A DNA stretch of 64,000 bases from DASWJZ01 sp963720705 (GTDB lineage: Bacteria > Pseudomonadota > Alphaproteobacteria > Rhizobiales > Afifellaceae): NCBI GenBank assembly GCA_963720705.1, contig CAVRGJ010000005.1, forward strand, positions 372,001 to 436,000, written 5' to 3'. The position numbers and the translations under genes were made by a program. Under the pieces are notes generated by a model. It saw nothing but the letters and a program-made list of their open reading frames with translations. It did not search any database and was not told the DNA's origin. Positions 57,187-64,000 of this stretch are shown in pieces; positions within the stretch are counted from its first letter, which is position 1, and every line of letters begins with the position of its first letter.

Positions 57187-58128
57187 ATGCGATTTTGGAA
57201 ATCTCTGGCCGCGGTCGTCGTCGTCGTGGCGGCGGTTTCGCCGGTCAAGGCCGAGACGTTCATCAATATCCTGACCGGCGGCCAATCGGGCGTCTATTAT
57301 CCGCTCGGCGTCTCGCTCGAATCGATCTTCGCCGAAGCCATGCCCGACGCGCGGCCGTCGGTACAGTCCACCAAGGCGTCGGTCGAGAATCTGAATCTTG
57401 TTCAGGCGGGGAAGGGCGAGATCGCCTTCACGCTCGGCGACAGCCTGAAATTCGCGGTCGAAGGCAACGCGGACGCCGGCTTCCAGAAGCCGCTCGACAA
57501 GCTCAGGACGCTCGCGGCGATCTATCCGAACTATGTGCAGATCGTCGCCTCGCAGGAATCCGGCATCAAGACGCTCGCCGATCTGAAGGGCAAGCGTGTC
57601 TCGGTCGGTGCGCCGAAATCCGGCACCGAGCTCAACGCCCGCGCGATCCTAGGCGCTGCCGGTCTCACTTACGATGATCTCGGCAAGGTCGAGTATCTGC
57701 CGTTCGGCGAGTCGGTGGAGCTGATCAAGAACCGCCAGCTCGACGCCACGCTGCAATCGGCCGGGCTCGGCGTTTCCTCCATCCGCGACCTTGCCTCGTC
57801 GCTGCCGGTCACCGTGGTGGAAATCCCGGCGGATATCGTCGCCAAGGTCGGCTCGCCCTATCAGGCCGCCACCATTCCGGCCGGCACCTATGACGGGCAG
57901 ACCGCGGACGTCGCGACGGCGGCGATCCAGAACTACCTCGTCACCAGCGCCGATGTTCCCGACGACGTGGTCTACGCGATGACCAAGGCAATCTTCGAGA
58001 ACCTCGACAAGATGGTCGCGGCGCACGCCGCTGCGAAGGGCATCTCGCTCGACAAGGCCGCGAAGAATCCGCCGGCGCCGCTGCATCCGGGTGCTGAGCG
58101 CTACTACAAGGAAGCCGGCGCGCTCTGA
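57187..58128 (+). CDS. TAXI family TRAP transporter solute-binding protein
   Basis: A 313-residue periplasmic receptor with a signal peptide (SLAAVVVVVAAVSPVKA) and the TAXI hallmark INILTGGQSGVYYPLGVSL. The mature part keeps VQSTKASVENLNLVQAGKGEIAFTLGD and GVSSIRDLASSLPVT. TAXI receptors commonly take dicarboxylates or amino acids such as glutamate; the ligand here is not known. It is followed by a terminator-like hairpin and then the fused permease. Confidence 0.92.
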   Translation: MRFWKSLAAVVVVVAAVSPVKAETFINILTGGQSGVYYPLGVSLESIFAEAMPDARPSVQSTKASVENLNLVQAGKGEIAFTLGDSLKFAVEGNADAGFQKPLDKLRTLAAIYPNYVQIVASQESGIKTLADLKGKRVSVGAPKSGTELNARAILGAAGLTYDDLGKVEYLPFGESVELIKNRQLDATLQSAGLGVSSIRDLASSLPVTVVEIPADIVAKVGSPYQAATIPAGTYDGQTADVATAAIQNYLVTSADVPDDVVYAMTKAIFENLDKMVAAHAAAKGISLDKAAKNPPAPLHPGAERYYKEAGAL

Positions 58129-58137
58129 CGGACGATT

Positions 58138-58155
58138 GGGGCGCTTCGGCGCCCC
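58138..58155 (+). terminator. Hairpin between TAXI receptor and permease genes
   Basis: GGGGCGC-TTCG-GCGCCCC: a 7-bp G/C stem with a stable UUCG tetraloop, followed by TTCGCTCTT. It lies ten bases after the receptor stop and 38 bases before the permease start. It probably acts as partial terminator or 3' stabiliser, which would raise receptor over permease levels. Confidence 0.6.
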
Positions 58156-58192
58156 TTCGCTCTTCCCGTCGGCGGGCCGCTAAGAACGCGCC

Positions 58193-60303
<2,111 letters not shown>

Positions 60304-60307
<4 letters not shown>

Positions 60308-60696
60308 GCGCGCTTTGCCTCTTGGGCGGGGGTGTCGTCCTCCGCGTCGCTGCGACCGCCTTCACGCTCTCCTGGACGCATACGATCGAGAAGACCGAGT
60401 GGATCGAGCACTGGACCGTGGAACCCGACCGGCTGGTGCTTACCGAAGCGCAGGTGGAGGGCTCCGGCGCCGGCATGGAGCCGCCGCCGGAGGCGCGGCT
60501 CGAAGGCCACTTCTATGTGTGGGAGCCGAACCAGACGCGGGCGAAGATCGTGCTTCGCCGCGACCCGCATGCCGGCGATTGGCGGCTTTGTGCAGAAGGT
60601 CGCTGCGCCAACCTCGGCGACTGGCTGAAGGTCGATGCCGACCCGGTGACGCTCGCCCCGGCGCAAGGGGAGGACTGCCCCGCTGAGCGCGGCTGA
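60304..60696 (+). CDS. DUF1850 domain-containing protein
   Basis: A 130-residue protein whose GTG start overlaps the permease stop (GTGA). After a hydrophobic N-terminus (probably a signal or anchor) come SWTHTIEKTEWIEHWTVEPDRL, EARVEGSGAGMEPPPEARLEG-like sequence and FYVWEP, typical of DUF1850, which regularly follows TAXI-type TRAP permeases. Two Cys near the end (CAEGRCANLGDW) may form a disulfide. Function unknown; a transporter accessory is likely. Confidence 0.85.
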
Positions 60697-60704
60697 GCAT
60701 CCGG

Positions 60705-61205
60705 CTACTCCGCCCGCTTCAGATCCTCCTCGCTTTCCGGTTCGCCGGGCGCGCCGCGCGCTTCCTTCTCCGCCGTCGCGGAGAGCCGCTGATAGGCGCC
60801 GAGCCCGACGATCAGAGCCACGCCGGCAAAGAGCAGGAGCGTCGGGTAGAGCATGTTCGAAACGTCGCTCTCCTTCGCGGTCTGGAAAATGGAGACCAGC
60901 GCCTCCAGGAAGACGGCGATCGCGATTGTGGAGATGAACTTCGTCATCGATCGCCGCGCTTCGCCCGCGTGGCGCATCTCGGTCGGGTTCAGGACCTCTT
61001 CCTCGAAGATGTATTTCGCCACCTCGAATACAGCGACGGCGATGATCGTGTAGCCGACGGAATCGAGAAGCTGCGCGCCGACGTCAGATTCCGGCGTGGA
61101 AAAAACACTGAAGAGCTGCATGCCCGCGAAGACGATGAGCCCGGCGGCGAGTAGCATCATCGCTAGGCTGATCGCTCCGAAGACGAAGCGGGAAACGATG
61201 GCCAT
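60705..61205 (-). CDS. Conserved membrane protein, unknown function
   Basis: A 166-residue protein with four hydrophobic segments (about residues 5-30, 43-62, 85-105 and 118-140) and a charged C-terminal tail. I use the ATG at 61205 (MAIVSRFVFGAI); a longer frame to 61361 adds a low-complexity basic stretch. The central part VGYTIIAVAVFEVAKYIFEEEV is distinctive, but I do not recognise a named family. It lies downstream of the ABC-F gene on the same strand (113-base gap) and is convergent with the DUF1850 gene. Confidence 0.7.
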   Translation of the reverse strand: MAIVSRFVFGAISLAMMLLAAGLIVFAGMQLFSVFSTPESDVGAQLLDSVGYTIIAVAVFEVAKYIFEEEVLNPTEMRHAGEARRSMTKFISTIAIAVFLEALVSIFQTAKESDVSNMLYPTLLLFAGVALIVGLGAYQRLSATAEKEARGAPGEPESEEDLKRAE

Positions 61206-61318
61206 CTCGCGCGACGGAAACTCCCGGTTTCCCGACGAGCTTGCGCCCGCCGGTCCTTCGATCCCGGGAGAAACATAGCCGGCGGACTTTCGTTCCACGT
61301 GACGAGCCGCCGCGGAGA

Positions 61319-63136
61319 CTATCCTTCGATTTCCTCGCGCAGCATTGCGAGCCGCAGCCATTCGTCTTCGGCCGCCGCGAGCGCCTCTTCGGCCCGCTTC
61401 AGCGCTTCGACCGCGTGCTGGAAACCCTGCGGGTCTCTGGCGAAGAAGTGCGAATCGGCGAGCCGCTCGGCAAGTCGCGAAATCTCCTTCTGCCGCGCCT
61501 CGATCTCGCCCGGCAGCTTCTCCAACGCGTGCTTGTCCTTGAAGCTCAGCCGCCGCTTCGCCTCCGATGTGCGGGGTGCGGCGGCCGGCTTCGTGCGCTC
61601 CGCAGGCGCGCGCACCGGCTTCGCCGGCGCGGAGAGCGGGGCGCCGCCGCGCTGCGCGAGCATGTCGGAATAGCCGCCGGCATATTCGATCCAGCGCCCG
61701 TCGCCTTCCGCGGCAACGATCGACGTCACGGTCCGGTCGAGGAAGTCGCGGTCGTGGCTGACGAGGATGACGGTGCCGGCGTAGTCGGCGATCATCTCTT
61801 GCAGGAGGTCGAGCGTCTCCAGGTCGAGATCGTTGGTCGGCTCGTCGAGGACGAGGAGGTTCGACGGTATCGCCAGCGCGCGGGCAAGCATCAGCCGCCC
61901 GCGCTCGCCGCCCGATAGCGCGGAGACCGGTTGCTCCGCCTGCTCAGGCGCGAAGAGGAAATCCCGCATGTGGCTCATGACGTGACGCGTCTCGCCGCCG
62001 ATCGTCACGATGTCGCCGCCGGTGCGGGTCAGCGCCTCTTTCAGCGACGTCGTCGGATCGAGACTCGCGCGGCGTTGGTCGAGCGAGGCGACGACGAGGT
62101 TAGCTCCGAGCCGCACCGAGCCTTGATCGGGCTCGCTCGCGCCGGTGAGAAGACTGAGGAGCGTCGTCTTTCCCGCGCCGTTCGGGCCGACGATGCCGAC
62201 GCGATCGCCGCGCGCGATGCGGATCGAGAAATCGCGGACAAGGTCACGCCCGCCGAGCGCCTTCGATATCCCGCTCGCCTCGATGACGAGTTTTCCCGAC
62301 GTCTTGGCGTCGGCGAGCGTGAATTTGACAGCGCCGGCGATTCGGAGCTGCTCGCGGCGCTTCCGGCGCAATTCGTGGAGCGCCCGGAGCCGTCCCTGAT
62401 TGCGCGAGCGCCGCGCCGTCACGCCGTAGCGCAGCCAGTCGAGCTCGGCCGCGATCTTGCGGTCGAGCTTCTGGCGGTCGCGCTCCTCCTGCGCAAAGAC
62501 CTCGTCGCGCCATGCCTCGAAGGCCGCAAAGCTTCGATCCAGCCGCCGTACCGTTCCGCGATCGAGCCAGAGCGTGGCGCGCGACAAGCGCTCCAAGAGC
62601 CGCCGGTCATGGCTCACCAGAACGATTGCCGAGCGGCTCTTCGCGATCTCCTCTTCGAGCCATTCGATGGCCGGGAGGTCAAGATGGTTGGTCGGTTCGT
62701 CGAGGATCAGGATGTCGGGGTCGGGTGCGAGCGCGCGGGCGAGCGCCGCGCGGCGCGCCTCGCCGCCGGAGAGATGCGCCGGGTCTTCGTCTCCGGCGAG
62801 CCCGAGCGCGGCGAGGAGGTAGCTCGCGCGGTGCTGGTCGTCGCCCGGCGCAAGCCCGGCCTCAACGTACCCAAGCGCGGTCGGGAAGCCGGAAAGGTCG
62901 GGCTCCTGCGGCAGGTAGCGCAAAGTCGCGCCCTGGCGGATGCTCCGTTCGCCTCTGTCGGACTCGATCTCGCCGGCCATGACCTTCAGGAGTGTCGATT
63001 TCCCCGAGCCGTTCCGCCCGACCAGCGCAAGACGCTCGCCCTCGCCGACGCTGACCTCGACATCGGCAAGAAGCGGCTGCCGGCCGAAACCGAGGGCGAC
63101 GTTCTTCAAAGTCAGGAGGGGCGGGGAGGCGGGCAT
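61319..63136 (-). CDS. ABC-F family ATP-binding protein (Uup-like)
   Basis: A 605-residue soluble protein with two ABC domains and no membrane part. First domain: GRNGSGKSTLL, LSGGEARRAALARAL, ILILDEPTNHLD. Second: GPNGAGKTTLL, LSGGERGRLMLARAL, LLVLDEPTNDLD. A C-terminal coiled-coil region (about 540-605, KDKHALEKLPGEIEARQKEIS) fits Uup, which acts on ribosomes or branched DNA. The ATG at 63136 starts MPASPPLLTLKNVALGFG; the upstream extension is repeat-derived. Confidence 0.92.
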   Translation of the reverse strand: MPASPPLLTLKNVALGFGRQPLLADVEVSVGEGERLALVGRNGSGKSTLLKVMAGEIESDRGERSIRQGATLRYLPQEPDLSGFPTALGYVEAGLAPGDDQHRASYLLAALGLAGDEDPAHLSGGEARRAALARALAPDPDILILDEPTNHLDLPAIEWLEEEIAKSRSAIVLVSHDRRLLERLSRATLWLDRGTVRRLDRSFAAFEAWRDEVFAQEERDRQKLDRKIAAELDWLRYGVTARRSRNQGRLRALHELRRKRREQLRIAGAVKFTLADAKTSGKLVIEASGISKALGGRDLVRDFSIRIARGDRVGIVGPNGAGKTTLLSLLTGASEPDQGSVRLGANLVVASLDQRRASLDPTTSLKEALTRTGGDIVTIGGETRHVMSHMRDFLFAPEQAEQPVSALSGGERGRLMLARALAIPSNLLVLDEPTNDLDLETLDLLQEMIADYAGTVILVSHDRDFLDRTVTSIVAAEGDGRWIEYAGGYSDMLAQRGGAPLSAPAKPVRAPAERTKPAAAPRTSEAKRRLSFKDKHALEKLPGEIEARQKEISRLAERLADSHFFARDPQGFQHAVEALKRAEEALAAAEDEWLRLAMLREEIEG

Positions 63137-63204
63137 GCTGTGGAAGGGTCTGCCACGGACTTGCGATGTCGTCATGCCCGGACTTGGTCCGCGCCGAACA
63201 ATTC

Positions 63205-64000
63205 CTAGCCCGAGTAACACCCCGCAACGCGGGCGCGCTGGCGCACGAGCGCCAGCACAAGGTCGATCGCCGGCGTCGGCGTGTCGGTCAAAGCACCGAA
63301 CTCCTGCACCGCGGTAACGAGCGCGTCGATCTCCATCGGACGGCCGCGTTCAAGGTCTTGCAGCATAGAGGTCTTGTGCGCGCCGACCTGCTCCGCCACG
63401 GCGATGCGACGGTCGACGTCGATCGGGAATTTCACGCCGAGCGCCGAGGCGATCGTCTCCGCCTCCACCATCATGGCGCGTGCGACTGTGCGGGCGCCGG
63501 GATCGCGGGCGATCTCTTCCAGCGTGGCGCCGGTCAGCGCCGAGATCGGATTGAAGGACAGATTCCCCCAGAGCTTCACCCAGATGTCGTTGCGAATGTC
63601 CGGCCGGATCGGCGCGCCGATGCCCGCGCCGACAAGCACGCGGGAGAGGGCAGCGAGGCGCTCGCTACTCTCGCCCGATGGTTCGCCGAGCGGCAGCCGG
63701 TCGCCCTCGACGTGGCGGATCATCCCGGGCGCTTTGTTCTCCGCCGCAACGTAGACAACGCAGCCGATGGCACGCTCGGGCCCAAGCGCGGCCCAAATCT
63801 TTCCACCGGGATCGACGGCCTCCACGCGGCGGCCTTCGTGCGCACCGCCGTGCTTGTAGAAATACCACCAGGGCACGCCGTTCTGTGCGGTGACAATAGC
63901 GGTGTCGGGACCGAGCAGCGGCTTCAGGCTGTCGAGCACGCCGGTGACCGAGTGCGCCTTGAGTGACAGAATCACATAGTCCTGGGCCCCGAGTGTGGCC
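63205..64000 (-). CDS. panE: 2-dehydropantoate 2-reductase (N-terminus beyond window)
   Basis: Ketopantoate reductase of the ApbA/PanE family, which uses NADPH to make pantoate for coenzyme A. About 265 residues are visible; the Rossmann GxGxxG part lies outside. Family motifs: DYVILSLKAHSV at the edge, AIVTAQNGVPWWYF, then the catalytic-site stretch DIWVKLWGNLSFNPISALTGATLEEI and EAETIASALGVKFPIDVD. Several paralogues of this family act on other 2-oxo acids, so panE is a best guess. It ends 68 bases upstream of the ABC-F start; that gap holds a short repeat remnant (TCATGCCCGGACTTGGTCCG). Confidence 0.85.
   Translation of the reverse strand, partial: ATLGAQDYVILSLKAHSVTGVLDSLKPLLGPDTAIVTAQNGVPWWYFYKHGGAHEGRRVEAVDPGGKIWAALGPERAIGCVVYVAAENKAPGMIRHVEGDRLPLGEPSGESSERLAALSRVLVGAGIGAPIRPDIRNDIWVKLWGNLSFNPISALTGATLEEIARDPGARTVARAMMVEAETIASALGVKFPIDVDRRIAVAEQVGAHKTSMLQDLERGRPMEIDALVTAVQEFGALTDTPTPAIDLVLALVRQRARVAGCYSG

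Noticed and set aside
56959..57285. N-terminal extension of release factor 3
   Set aside because: Low-complexity basic sequence without RF3 likeness; it overlaps the divergent TAXI receptor gene.

Overview
The window is GC-rich chromosomal DNA from an alphaproteobacterium, most likely of the order Hyphomicrobiales (Rhizobiales). The evidence is a RirA-like Rrf2 regulator, an EcfG-type stress promoter, imelysin/DUF1513 iron genes, TRAP transporters of both the DctP and TAXI types, and intergenic repeats of kinds familiar from Rhizobiales. I cannot name the genus. I see no rRNA, tRNA, CRISPR array, insertion sequence or prophage. Nearly all of the DNA is coding, in compact operons with many ATGA or GTGA start-stop overlaps.

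Layout. 0-6.7 kb, minus strand: penicillin-binding protein 1C (cut by the window edge) and its partner, a large alpha-2-macroglobulin with an N-terminal PAN/Apple domain. 6.7-18.5 kb, minus strand: a GlgE-pathway operon, glgE > treS-maltokinase > glgB > glgX > malQ, which turns trehalose into branched alpha-glucan through maltose 1-phosphate and breaks it down again. Two of its genes (treS-mak and malQ) carry single-base insertions. 18.6-21.7 kb, plus strand: a MarR regulator with an EcfG-type promoter, then cydAB (cyanide-insensitive-type bd oxidase). 21.9-28.3 kb: a TRAP transporter of the mannitol/chloroaromatic type, an amidase, a small membrane protein, a Gfo/Idh oxidoreductase and a GYD-domain protein. 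28.3-29.0 kb: a gene-poor stretch.

29.0-36.2 kb: an iron-handling operon with a small Cys-rich protein, imelysin, multicopper oxidase, di-heme oxidoreductase, a second imelysin and a DUF1513 protein. A 35-residue membrane peptide lies on the other strand at its end. 36.3-44.8 kb: dienelactone hydrolase, a CDF metal exporter, an HAE1-type RND efflux pair, and a sigma factor/anti-sigma/periplasmic sensor set laid out like CnrH-CnrY-CnrX. 44.9-47.1 kb: a glycogenin-like glycosyltransferase, an epimerase and a RirA-like regulator that lacks the third cluster cysteine.

47.2-54.9 kb is the most interesting metabolic unit: an RpiR regulator with a candidate operator, an N-formylglutamate-amidohydrolase-like enzyme, an ethanolamine permease, a glutamine-synthetase-like ligase, an aldehyde dehydrogenase and an iron-type alcohol dehydrogenase. 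Together they could form a complete gamma-glutamyl route from ethanolamine to glycine that needs no EutBC and no microcompartment. 54.9-64 kb: PilZ protein, release factor 3, TAXI-type TRAP transporter with DUF1850 protein, a membrane protein, a Uup-like ABC-F ATPase and a ketopantoate reductase cut by the window edge.

Three genes (malQ, treS-mak, and the 3' end of the glutamine synthetase homologue) each show an apparent extra single base. This pattern suggests either insertion errors in the assembly or recent gene decay. It creates a false TreS-Mak-GlgB fusion and a repeat-encoded tail on the glutamine synthetase homologue. Several palindromic repeats sit directly at gene ends or starts and distort naive open reading frames.
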